A DNA stretch of 6,540 nt from Candidatus Competibacteraceae bacterium (GTDB lineage Bacteria; Pseudomonadota; Gammaproteobacteria; Competibacterales; Competibacteraceae). The notes beneath the pieces are model-generated. The model ran no database searches. It was given only the letters and a program-made list of their open reading frames with translations, and was not told the origin of the DNA. This document shows, piece by piece, positions 1 to 6,160 of the stretch. The position numbers and the translations under genes are program-made. The stretch covers positions 2,078-8,617 of the forward strand of contig JAGRHI010000126.1 in NCBI GenBank assembly GCA_020445045.1. Reading direction: 5' to 3'. Position 1 is the stretch's first letter. Each line of letters begins with the position of its first letter.

Positions 1-1361
1 GTGTTGGAGATGAACACCGAGGACAACTTGTCGAAGCTGATCACGCCGTCCGGCTTGGGGTATTCGATCCTTGGACATTCGCTGGCTTTCTTCAGTTTGG
101 CGTGGTCCGGCTTGTGGTGGAAGGTCCACGGCGCCCTGCCCCGGAACAGGTAGGTATCGAGCGCCGAATAGGCGATCGCCGCCCACAATCCCCAACTGAA
201 CGACGGCTTGACGTTGCGAACCTGATAGAGCTCCTCCCACAGCCAGCTCTGACGGAGCCGCTCGGGATACTCCGCTACCTCGTCGGCGCCTCGCCCGGCC
301 GCCGTCGCCCCAAACACCGCCTCGGCCGCCACCATGCCGGATTTCATCGCCGTGTGGGTACCTTTGATCTTGGGCATGTTGAGGAAACCGGCGGTGTCGC
401 CGATCAGTAGGCCACCGGGAAAGGTCAGCTTGGGAATCGACTGGAAGCCGCCGGCCGAAATGGCGCGCGCGCCGTAAGCGATGCGCCGACCACCCTCGAA
501 AGTGGGCTGGATGTCGGGATGGGTCTTGAAGCGCTGAAATTCGTCGAACGGCGACAGATGCGGATTGGCGTAGCCCAGGCCGATCACAAAGCCCACCGCT
601 ACTTGATTGTCCTCCATGTGATACAGGAAAGAGCCTCCGTAGGTGCTGGTATCCAGCGGCCAGCCGACGGTGTGGACGATCTTACCCGGTTGATGCTTGA
701 CCGGATCGACTTCCCACAGTTCCTTGATACCGATGCCGTAGGTTTGCGGGTCCACGCCGTCGCGCAAGTTGAACCGGTCGAACAGGGTTTTGGTCAGCGA
801 ACCGCGGCAGCCCTCGGCAAAAATCGTGTAGCGGGCACGCAACTCCATGCCCGGCGCGAACTGTTCGGTCGGCTGGCCCTCCCGGTTGACACCCATGTCA
901 CCGGTGGCGACGCCCACCACCGCGCCATTATCGTCGTAAAGCACTTCGGCGGCGGCGAAGCCGGGGTAGATTTCCACGCCCAGCTCCTCGGCCTGCGTGG
1001 CCAGCCAGCGACACAGATTGCCCAGGCTGATGATGTAGTTGCCGTGATTGTTCATCTGCGGCGGCGTCGGCAACCGGTACGAAATCTCGCGGGTCAGGAA
1101 CAGGAAACGGTCGTCCGTGGCCGGCGTACTCAGCGGCGCGCCTCGTTCTTTCCAGTCCGGGATCAGTTCGTCCAGGGCTCGCGGCTCCACCACCGCGCCG
1201 GACAGGATGTGCGCGCCGACTTCGGAGCCTTTTTCCAGCACACAGACATTCACTTCATGATCCTGTTCCGCCGCCAGTTGTTTCAGGCGAATGGCCGCCG
1301 ACAGACCGGCGGGGCCGGCGCCGACAATGACCACATCATATTCCATGCTTTCACGTTCCAC
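1..1361 (-). CDS. Electron transfer flavoprotein-ubiquinone oxidoreductase (ETF-QO), C-terminus cut off by window edge
   Basis: This inner-membrane-associated flavoprotein takes electrons from reduced electron transfer flavoprotein (fed by acyl-CoA and other dehydrogenases) and passes them to ubiquinone. I translated the frame from position 1361 to the window edge: 453 codons with no stop or frameshift. The N-terminus has the FAD Rossmann fingerprint GAGPAG (residues 14-19), followed by VLEKGSEVGAHILSGAV (41-57). Further landmarks are NYIISLGNLCRWL (108-120), FAEGCRG (181-187), YGIGIKELWEV (208-218, in the quinone/FAD domain) and GDTAGFLNMPKIKGTHTAMKSG (321-342). All are characteristic of ETF-QO. 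The family is about 550 residues long, so roughly 100 residues are missing, including the cysteine cluster that binds the 4Fe-4S centre. I chose the GTG start at 1361 because a good ribosome binding site sits 6 nt upstream; an in-frame ATG at 1346 is the alternative. The gene is preceded by a terminator and its own leader, so it is probably transcribed separately from the glycosyltransferase gene. Confidence 0.96.
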   Translation of the reverse strand, partial: MERESMEYDVVIVGAGPAGLSAAIRLKQLAAEQDHEVNVCVLEKGSEVGAHILSGAVVEPRALDELIPDWKERGAPLSTPATDDRFLFLTREISYRLPTPPQMNNHGNYIISLGNLCRWLATQAEELGVEIYPGFAAAEVLYDDNGAVVGVATGDMGVNREGQPTEQFAPGMELRARYTIFAEGCRGSLTKTLFDRFNLRDGVDPQTYGIGIKELWEVDPVKHQPGKIVHTVGWPLDTSTYGGSFLYHMEDNQVAVGFVIGLGYANPHLSPFDEFQRFKTHPDIQPTFEGGRRIAYGARAISAGGFQSIPKLTFPGGLLIGDTAGFLNMPKIKGTHTAMKSGMVAAEAVFGATAAGRGADEVAEYPERLRQSWLWEELYQVRNVKPSFSWGLWAAIAYSALDTYLFRGRAPWTFHHKPDHAKLKKASECPRIEYPKPDGVISFDKLSSVFISN

Positions 1362-1368
1362 GGGTCAC

Positions 1369-1374
1369 TCCTTA
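1369..1374 (-). promoter_or_regulatory. Ribosome binding site of ETF-QO (AAGGAG)
   Basis: Reading the minus strand, AAGGAG is followed by TGACCC and then GTG. The 6-nt spacing is right for the GTG at 1361. The in-frame ATG at 1346 would be 21 nt away, so this site decides the start. Confidence 0.75.
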
Positions 1375-1414
1375 TCGAGTTTTACTTTGGTTGGCAGTGG
1401 CGAGAATTGCCTCC

Positions 1415-1431
1415 GTGAGAGGGATTCCCAC
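1415..1431 (-). repeat. Small hairpin in the ETF-QO leader
   Basis: On the minus strand GTGGGA (1431-1426) can pair with TCTCAC (1420-1415) across a 5-nt loop. This gives a 6-bp stem with one G-U pair. It lies about 55 nt upstream of the GTG start. It is short enough to be chance, and no known riboswitch consensus is recognisable. Confidence 0.3.
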
Positions 1432-1450
1432 AATGGTCGTGGCTTTCAGT

Positions 1451-1471
1451 CTGATCGCCTGAACCGATCAG
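1451..1471. repeat. Perfect inverted repeat upstream of ETF-QO (CTGATCG-N7-CGATCAG)
   Basis: Two perfect 7-bp arms, CTGATCG and CGATCAG, flank the 7-nt spacer CCTGAAC, giving 14-nt centre-to-centre spacing. An overlapping alternative dyad, CCTGA (1458-1462) with TCAGG (1468-1472), shares the right arm, so an RNA copy could fold two mutually exclusive ways. The site lies between the AT-rich presumed promoter and the ETF-QO start. It could be an operator for a dimeric regulator or a leader hairpin; the sequence does not decide which. Confidence 0.45.
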
Positions 1472-1480
1472 GTCCAAACC

Positions 1481-1524
1481 ATTTATCGATCCAGACGTAA
1501 AATTTTAATTAAAACAATTTTTTC
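1481..1524 (-). promoter_or_regulatory. AT-rich presumed promoter region of ETF-QO
   Basis: In an otherwise GC-rich window this stretch is strikingly AT-rich and includes the 12-bp palindrome TTTTAATTAAAA (1503-1514). On the minus strand TAAAAT (1507-1502) matches a sigma-70 -10 box at five of six bases, but no good -35 box lies at the right distance. A second weak -10 candidate is GATAAA (1487-1482). The position, just downstream of the preceding gene's terminator and upstream of ETF-QO, favours a promoter. The exact elements are uncertain. Confidence 0.35.
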
Positions 1525-1525
1525 G

Positions 1526-1548
1526 AAAAAAACCCACTGCCAGTTGGG
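1526..1548 (-). terminator. Rho-independent terminator after the glycosyltransferase gene
   Basis: On the minus strand CCCA-A-CT pairs with AGTGGG (six base pairs, one bulged A, GGC loop), followed directly by seven Ts (1532-1526). It begins 6 nt after the TGA of the glycosyltransferase. There is no T-run on the plus-strand side, so it works only for the minus strand. It separates the amidotransferase/methyltransferase/glycosyltransferase group from ETF-QO. Confidence 0.75.
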
Positions 1549-1554
1549 AAAACA

Positions 1555-2472
1555 TCACGTTTGCAGTGCATGGCAACATGCGGCATAGCGGCGCCAGACA
1601 GCGGGTTCCGGGGTATGCATCAGACTGCGCAAGGCGTCACCGAGAATCATCGGCACCAAGGCAGGCGCGTGTTTGCGCGCCCAGCGCAGAAAGCTGCGCA
1701 GCCGACGACGGAGACAGGCCCGCCAGAGCGCCGGCGGGATCAAGTCGCCGTGCTGTTCGGCGAACTTGGCCAGCGTCTCCCAGTTCGCTTCGAACATCAT
1801 CAATTGCCGCCGGCTGGCATTGCCGTCGTGCCGCCGATACGCCGCCAACAGACCAGCCACCCGCGCCACGGCATGCCGCGCGGACAAACGCAGCCAGCAA
1901 TCCAGATCTTCCAGCGGCAAGGATTCATCGAACCCCCCGATGGCCAGAAACGCCTCTCGGCGCAAGGCCACCGTCGGATTGGCGATGTCGTTATAGCGTA
2001 GCAGCCACAGGTAGGCTCGGTGATCAGGACCGGGCGGCCGACGGTTCCGGGTCGCGGAGGACAATGTCCGCCCCGCCGCGTCGATAAAGTTCACATCGGC
2101 ATAGACCAGAGCCAGGCTTGGGTCGTCCCAGGCGTCGATGGCCTGCTGCTGGCGCTGGATCTTATTCGGATACAGGAGATCGTCGGAACCCAGCACATGC
2201 ACCCACTCGCCGCGACAGGCCGCGATGGCGCGATTGGAAGCGGCGCTCACCCCCCGATTGGCCTGATGGATCACCCTCAGATGTTCGAAGCGCCCGGCAT
2301 GAACCTCGGCGAAACGCTCGGCCACCGTCAGGGTGGCGTCGGTGGAGCCATCGTCCACCACCACTAGTTCCAGCCGGGGATAGCTCTGACTCCGCACCGA
2401 CTCCAGACAAGCACCGAGGAAAGCGGCGTGATTGTAGGCGGGCACCGCCACGCTGACCAGCGGCGGACTCAT
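1555..2472 (-). CDS. Family 2 glycosyltransferase (GT-A fold)
   Basis: A predicted cytoplasmic enzyme of 305 residues that transfers a sugar from a nucleotide-sugar donor, probably to a cell-surface or lipid-linked glycan; donor and acceptor cannot be read from the sequence. It opens with VSVAVPAYNHAAFL (residues 6-19), the usual GT2 first strand, followed by VVVDDGSTD (37-45, nucleotide binding). Next come the metal-binding GSDD (95-98), GGFDESL (179-185) and the acidic ED pair (188-189) before DCWLRL, the usual place of the catalytic base. The C-terminal third is basic and has no obvious membrane helix. The ATG at 2472 overlaps the methyltransferase stop (ATGA), indicating translational coupling. 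An earlier in-frame start would add about 138 residues that only mirror the methyltransferase gene in another frame, so I reject it. A terminator follows the stop. Similar GT2 enzymes occur in O-antigen, capsule and protein-glycosylation loci. Confidence 0.88.
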   Translation of the reverse strand: MSPPLVSVAVPAYNHAAFLGACLESVRSQSYPRLELVVVDDGSTDATLTVAERFAEVHAGRFEHLRVIHQANRGVSAASNRAIAACRGEWVHVLGSDDLLYPNKIQRQQQAIDAWDDPSLALVYADVNFIDAAGRTLSSATRNRRPPGPDHRAYLWLLRYNDIANPTVALRREAFLAIGGFDESLPLEDLDCWLRLSARHAVARVAGLLAAYRRHDGNASRRQLMMFEANWETLAKFAEQHGDLIPPALWRACLRRRLRSFLRWARKHAPALVPMILGDALRSLMHTPEPAVWRRYAACCHALQT

Positions 2473-3089
2473 TTTTCCACCAGCAGAAAATACTGCACCG
2501 CCAGAAACTCGCCAAGCAAGCGGTGCGGAAACCACCAGCGGCGGTATTTGGGCTTGATATGGGGCGCGATGGCCACCATCCGCCAACCGGCCCGACCGAC
2601 CGCCTCCAGCAGACTGGAGCGGGTGAAAAAATGCAGGTGGGTGCGATCCAGGATGCCGGCGTCGGCGTAGTCGAAGCGACCCCGGAACAGCAGGGGCAAC
2701 ACCACGCTCTTGTGGCGCACGTTGGGCACGCTCAGCAGCAACCGCGCGCCCGGTCGAATGCGGCGCCGCAATTCCGCCAACACCCGCCAGGGATCGATCA
2801 GATGTTCCAGCACATCGGCCATGATCAGCAGATCGTAATCGGTCCAGGGCACCTGCTCCGTTATCGCCTCCAGGTCGGCCACCCAAACTCGATGAAGTTG
2901 GTCCGCCGCCTGGGTCGCCGCCGCCGCGTTAGGCTCGATCCCATCGCAACGCGCGGCCAGACCGGCTTGCAGCAGTTGCCGGCCCAGGCGGCCACTGGCG
3001 CAACCGATGTCCAACACCACACCGAGCTGGCCATGAGGGCGTAGAAAATCCACCAAATCCCGCCGGTCGGCGGCGTAATAGCGGCTCAT
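2469..3089 (-). CDS. Class I SAM-dependent methyltransferase (Methyltransf_11/23 type)
   Basis: A predicted soluble methyltransferase of 206 residues. It shows the SAM-binding motif I VLDIGCASGRLG (residues 25-36), the acidic end of strand 2 in DGIEP (49-53), the D72 region (VADLEA) and motif IV-like DYDLLIMADVLEHL (84-97). RPGARLLLSVPN (112-123) and LDRTHLHFFTRSSL (146-160) follow. The last motif is typical of methyltransferases found beside glycosyltransferases in surface-polysaccharide loci. The likely role is methylation of a sugar or glycan precursor, but a small-molecule or MetW-like role cannot be excluded. The ATG at 3089 has GGAG only 3 nt upstream, which is tight spacing. A small GC-rich hairpin (3101-3117) lies just before it. 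The stop overlaps the glycosyltransferase start by ATGA. The amidotransferase ends 65 nt upstream, so the three genes may form one transcript. Confidence 0.88.
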   Translation of the reverse strand: MSRYYAADRRDLVDFLRPHGQLGVVLDIGCASGRLGRQLLQAGLAARCDGIEPNAAAATQAADQLHRVWVADLEAITEQVPWTDYDLLIMADVLEHLIDPWRVLAELRRRIRPGARLLLSVPNVRHKSVVLPLLFRGRFDYADAGILDRTHLHFFTRSSLLEAVGRAGWRMVAIAPHIKPKYRRWWFPHRLLGEFLAVQYFLLVEK

Positions 3090-3100
3090 GAGCTCCGCCC

Positions 3101-3117
3101 GCGACCGCGACGGTCAC
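3101..3117 (-). repeat. GC-rich hairpin just upstream of the methyltransferase start
   Basis: GTGACCG (3117-3111) can pair with CGGTCGC (3107-3101) around the loop TCG, a 7-bp stem with one G-U pair. It ends 11 nt before the methyltransferase ATG and has no T-run, so it is not a terminator. It might influence ribosome access in the gap between the amidotransferase and the methyltransferase, or be chance in GC-rich DNA. Confidence 0.3.
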
Positions 3118-3154
3118 TCGGCGGCGCGTGGATCACCGCACTGGCGCGGACCGC

Positions 3155-3859
3155 TCACAGGCCAACCCGATCCAGCCAGGCGGCGAAACAGCGCCGACCC
3201 CGCGCCGCGGTGTCGGTGGCGCACCGAGCAGTCTCGGCTCGCAGGGTCGATACGCTCAGGCCCGGCGTCTGCCCAATCTCGCAGGCATGGCCGATGAACC
3301 AGCGTTCCAGCCCTTGAGCGGTGGCCTCGACGTGGAATTGCAGCGCCAGCGCGTGTTCGCCCCACGCAAACGCCTGATTGGGATACAGGTCGGTTGAAGC
3401 CAATAATTCGGCGCCCTCGGGCAAATCGAAGGTGTCGCCGTGCCAGTGCAGCACCGGCGCGCCATCGGCGAACGGCGCTAGCGGGCCGTTCCGACCACCT
3501 TCGGTCAGCGTCAGCGGTTTCCAGCCAATCTCCTTCCGCCCGCCCGGATAAACGCGCGCCCCCAGCGCCCGGGCGATCATCTGGCAGCCCAAACAGAGAC
3601 CGAGCGTCGGCCGGCCAGCCGCCAGCCGCGCCCGCAGCATGCGCAGTTCATCGTGGATAAAGGGATAGGCGTCGTCTTCGTAGACCCCGATGGGACCGCC
3701 GAGGATCACCAGCAGATCGTCGGTCAACGGGTCCAACGCGGCCAGATCGTCGTAACCGGCCTCCAGATAGCGTACGGCATAGCCGCGCTCGGCCAGTACC
3801 GGGGTGAAGGCATCAAGATCCTCGAAGGCCACATGACGGATGGCGAGAACGGTTTTCAT
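3155..3859 (-). CDS. Stand-alone class I glutamine amidotransferase (GMP synthase-like GATase1 domain)
   Basis: A single-domain protein of 234 residues related to the glutaminase part of GMP synthase. Such domains hydrolyse glutamine to glutamate and ammonia; the ammonia acceptor or partner of this stand-alone form is not known. It starts MKTVLAIRHVAFEDL, then VILGGPIGVYEDDAYPF (51-67, oxyanion region) and GLCLGCQ (87-93) with nucleophile Cys89. GGRKEIGW (106-113), LHWHGDTFDLP (137-147) and LQFHVEA (173-179) follow. His176 and Glu178 complete the catalytic triad, so the enzyme looks active. The frame extends upstream to an ATG at 3925, but those 22 extra residues are low-complexity and a conserved-looking start occurs at 3859, so I use 3859. 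The ribosome binding site there is weak (GAG, 7 nt away). The gene lies just downstream of tRNA-Ser; no synthetase-type partner domain is in the window. Confidence 0.88.
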   Translation of the reverse strand: MKTVLAIRHVAFEDLDAFTPVLAERGYAVRYLEAGYDDLAALDPLTDDLLVILGGPIGVYEDDAYPFIHDELRMLRARLAAGRPTLGLCLGCQMIARALGARVYPGGRKEIGWKPLTLTEGGRNGPLAPFADGAPVLHWHGDTFDLPEGAELLASTDLYPNQAFAWGEHALALQFHVEATAQGLERWFIGHACEIGQTPGLSVSTLRAETARCATDTAARGRRCFAAWLDRVGL

Positions 3860-3881
3860 GGGTGTACTCGGATGGCTGGGC

Positions 3882-3901
3882 AGCGCGGGCAATCCCGCGC
3901 T
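3882..3901. repeat. Strong perfect hairpin between tRNA-Ser and the amidotransferase
   Basis: AGCGCGGG and CCCGCGCT form a perfect 8-bp GC-rich stem with a 4-nt loop. It lies about 47 nt past the tRNA CCA end and 22 nt before the amidotransferase ATG. No T-run follows on either strand, so it is not a standard intrinsic terminator. It could protect or help process the tRNA 3' trailer, or affect expression of the amidotransferase. Confidence 0.5.
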
Positions 3902-3947
3902 CGCCGCCCGCGAGCCGGGGAACATGCAGCGCGGCTGGATTGCAATC

Positions 3948-4035
3948 TGGCGGAGAGGGAGGGATTCGAACCCTCGGACCCTTGCGGATCAACGGTTTTC
4001 AAGACCGCCGCAATCGACCACTCTGCCACCTCTCC
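3948..4035 (-). tRNA. tRNA-Ser (anticodon UGA)
   Basis: The minus strand folds into a complete serine tRNA of 88 nt including an encoded CCA (3950-3948). The acceptor stem is GGAGAGG with CCTCTCC (7 bp) and the discriminator base is G. The anticodon arm is GCGGT-CTTGAAA-ACCGT with anticodon TGA (3999-4001), reading UCN codons. The long variable arm GATCC-GCAA-GGGTC is typical of class II serine tRNAs. The T arm is GAGGG-TTCGAAT-CCCTC. All features are canonical, with no sign of truncation or of a duplicated 3' end elsewhere in the window. Confidence 0.98.
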
Positions 4036-4044
4036 AGATTTTGG

Positions 4045-4073
4045 ATTGTAACCGCGCGGCTCCCGCCTCGCCA
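4045..4073 (-). promoter_or_regulatory. Probable sigma-70 promoter of tRNA-Ser
   Basis: On the minus strand a -10 box TACAAT (4050-4045) lies 9 nt before the mature tRNA 5' end. A weak -35 candidate TGGCGA (4073-4068) is at exactly 17-nt spacing, matching the consensus at only three positions. It falls in the 49-nt gap after the mdoH stop, implying that the tRNA, and perhaps the genes after it, has its own transcript. Confidence 0.5.
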
Positions 4074-4084
4074 GCGCCACTCCG

Positions 4085-6160
4085 CTACGGCAGCATCCCG
4101 GCGTTGGCCGGTGGCCGGCTCCAGAACAGCGCGTGCAACCGCAACAGAGTTTCCGAGTCCGAAATCAGCTCGCGCTTCTGCGCCGCGCTCAGGCTATCGG
4201 GACCCTCTTCCTCCAACTGATGGATCAAGCCTTCCAGGTAATGCCGGCGGCGCCTGCCGGGTGGCTCGCTCTCCGGCAGCAGCGACAGGTGCAGCGCGTT
4301 GACGTAGGGATCGGTCAGCGCCTGGACGAAACGGCTGGCCGGCCGGTCCCACAACACCGGCAGCACCGGATCGTCCTCTCGCAGATTCTCGTCCAGGTAG
4401 CACAGCACCGACGGCGGGTCGGTCTCCTCCGGCGTCAGGAATAGACCCAGTTCGCGCGACTTGCGGCCCAGGGCGATGCTGCTAGACAGCATCGAGACTG
4501 GGATCGACAGCAGCAAACCCAGCAAGACCGGCGTGAACCACCAGAAAAACGCCGGCACGTATTGATAACTCAACACGCCGACGACCACGCCGGTCAAGGT
4601 ATGCCCGCCGTGCGCCAGCGCCGCTTCCTTGAAGCTGGTCATGTGATCGCCGCGCTGCTGAGTCGGCCAGCCGACGGCGCGCCGCAGCAGGATCGCCAAC
4701 ACGAACTTGGTCTGGAACAACATCAATACCGGCGCCGTCAGTACCGAAAACACCGTTTCCAGCACCACGCTCAGGGTCGCCGCGAACATCCCACCGTAAC
4801 CGTGACGCAGCCGGCTGTCTTTCAAGAGCAGCAGCAGGGCCAATAACTTGGGCAGAAACAGCATGGTCAGCGTCACCAGCAGCACGGTGGTCATTTCCAC
4901 CGCGAACGACACCGGCCACACCGGTATCCAGTTCTCACCGAAAAAATAGATCGTCTCCTGCCGGGTCTGGATGAACGCCTCCACCCCGGTGGCGAGCAGA
5001 AACAGCAGCCACAGCGGCGAGGCCAGATACGACATGACGCCCATCGAGAAATGCAAGCGGCTCAGAGCATCGAACCCGTGGGCCAGCGCCAGCCGCAGAT
5101 GTTGCAGGTTACCCTGACACCAGCGGCGGTCGCGTTTGGCATAGTCGATCAGGGTCGGCGGGATTTCCTCGTAGCTGCCTTCGAGATCGTAGGCCAACCA
5201 AACCTCCCAGCCGGCCCGCCGCAACAACGCCGCCTCGACGAAGTCGTGGCTGAGAATCGCGCCGCCGAACGGCTCCCGGCCCGGCAGCTTCGGCAAGCCG
5301 CAGTGCTCCAGGAACGGCCGTACCCGGATGATGGCGTTGTGGCCCCAATAATTGCTCTCGCCGAGCTGCCAGTAGTTCAGTCCGGCGGTGAACATCCGTC
5401 CGTAGATGCTGCCGGCGAACTGCAGGATGCGGGCGAACAGCGACTCGCGGTTGACCGGCACCGGCGGCGTTTGGATCAGCGCCACTTGCGGATGGCATTC
5501 CATCAGCCGCACCATGTCCGTCAGCGTGGACCCTTTCATGATGCTGTCGGCGTCCAGCACGATCATGTAGCGATACCCGCCGCCCCAGCGGGTGCAAAAA
5601 TCCTCCAGGTTACCGCTCTTGCGGTCGGTGTTCTCCGGCCGGTTGCGGTAGAAAATCCGTCCCTTGCCGTCCAGTGCCCGCACCATGTCCTGCCAGCGCA
5701 GTTCCTCCTCGACCCACACCTCGGGATCGCGGGTATCGCTGAGGATGAAGAAATCGAAGTCCGCCAAGCGGCCGGTTTCCGCCAGCGAGCGATGGATGGC
5801 GCGCAGGCCGGCAAACACCCGCTCCGAATCCTCGTTGTAGATCGGCATCAGGATCGCGGTGCGCGGCGGTGGCGCGGCCGGGTCGGGCGGCGCGACCGGT
5901 TGGCGGGAAATCGCCCAGCGGTCACGGCCGAACAGAATCGTGAAAAACCCCATGAGCGCCGTCCAGAACGACATGCAAATCCAGCCGATCAGAATCGTGT
6001 ACAGCAGCAGTAGCAGCAGCTCCATCGGGCTGAAACCGTTGCTCTGGAACACGCTGACCAGCAGTCCCAGGGCGATCAGCGTGGTCAGACTCATCAGCAG
6101 AAAGAATACCGATCGCCGGAGAGCATACCCCTTCGTCGACGGTCGAACGGATGCGGTCAT
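4085..6160 (-). CDS. mdoH: Glucans biosynthesis glucosyltransferase H (OpgH/MdoH), short N-terminal form
   Basis: An inner-membrane family 2 glycosyltransferase that builds the beta-glucan backbone of osmoregulated periplasmic glucans from UDP-glucose and moves it across the membrane, normally with the periplasmic partner OpgG. The 691 residues show two N-terminal membrane helices (about 15-38 and 45-75), then the cytoplasmic catalytic domain. Motifs there are LMPIYNED (104-111), ILSD (139-142), VLDADS with the DxD metal site (201-206) and ESNYWGHNAIIR (268-279). SHDFVEA (304-310, catalytic Asp306) and the Q/RxxRW-type RDRRWCQGN (343-351) follow. Several more helices lie between about 372 and 562, then a cytoplasmic C-terminus. 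The E. coli protein is 847 residues; the difference is mostly its N-terminal cytoplasmic region, absent here. The ATG at 6160 overlaps the stop of the preceding ORF (ATGA) and has no clear ribosome binding site, so translation is probably coupled. A longer in-frame start (6442) merely mirrors that ORF in another frame. Confidence 0.95.
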   Translation of the reverse strand: MTASVRPSTKGYALRRSVFFLLMSLTTLIALGLLVSVFQSNGFSPMELLLLLLYTILIGWICMSFWTALMGFFTILFGRDRWAISRQPVAPPDPAAPPPRTAILMPIYNEDSERVFAGLRAIHRSLAETGRLADFDFFILSDTRDPEVWVEEELRWQDMVRALDGKGRIFYRNRPENTDRKSGNLEDFCTRWGGGYRYMIVLDADSIMKGSTLTDMVRLMECHPQVALIQTPPVPVNRESLFARILQFAGSIYGRMFTAGLNYWQLGESNYWGHNAIIRVRPFLEHCGLPKLPGREPFGGAILSHDFVEAALLRRAGWEVWLAYDLEGSYEEIPPTLIDYAKRDRRWCQGNLQHLRLALAHGFDALSRLHFSMGVMSYLASPLWLLFLLATGVEAFIQTRQETIYFFGENWIPVWPVSFAVEMTTVLLVTLTMLFLPKLLALLLLLKDSRLRHGYGGMFAATLSVVLETVFSVLTAPVLMLFQTKFVLAILLRRAVGWPTQQRGDHMTSFKEAALAHGGHTLTGVVVGVLSYQYVPAFFWWFTPVLLGLLLSIPVSMLSSSIALGRKSRELGLFLTPEETDPPSVLCYLDENLREDDPVLPVLWDRPASRFVQALTDPYVNALHLSLLPESEPPGRRRRHYLEGLIHQLEEEGPDSLSAAQKRELISDSETLLRLHALFWSRPPANAGMLP

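Noticed and set aside
519..1418. 299-codon open frame on the plus strand
   Set aside because: It is antisense to ETF-QO, whose minus-strand translation is clearly conserved. Its own translation shows no recognisable domain and is a frame shadow in GC-rich DNA.
2473..2886. N-terminal extension of the glycosyltransferase to position 2886
   Set aside because: The extra residues come from the methyltransferase gene read in another frame and look like Arg/Gly/Ala-rich shadow sequence. The conserved GT2 start follows the ATG at 2472.
3860..4035. tRNA-Ser as an attachment site for a genomic island
   Set aside because: tRNA-Ser genes are common integration sites, but there is no integrase, no second copy of the tRNA 3' end in the window, and the flanking genes look like ordinary chromosome.
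3840..4302. Open frames on both strands across the tRNA, with peptides such as GRDSNPRTL, EGGIRTLGP and VAEWSIAAVLK
   Set aside because: These are well-known artefact peptides made by translating serine tRNA genes and their antisense. They are not proteins.
5051..6013. 320-codon open frame on the plus strand
   Set aside because: It is antisense to mdoH, which has unmistakable glycosyltransferase motifs on the other strand. Its Gln/Arg/Pro-rich translation resembles no known protein.
6003..6022. CAG-rich short repeat
   Set aside because: It encodes the leucine run of the second membrane helix of OpgH (residues about 48-53), so it is codon-driven low complexity rather than a functional repeat.
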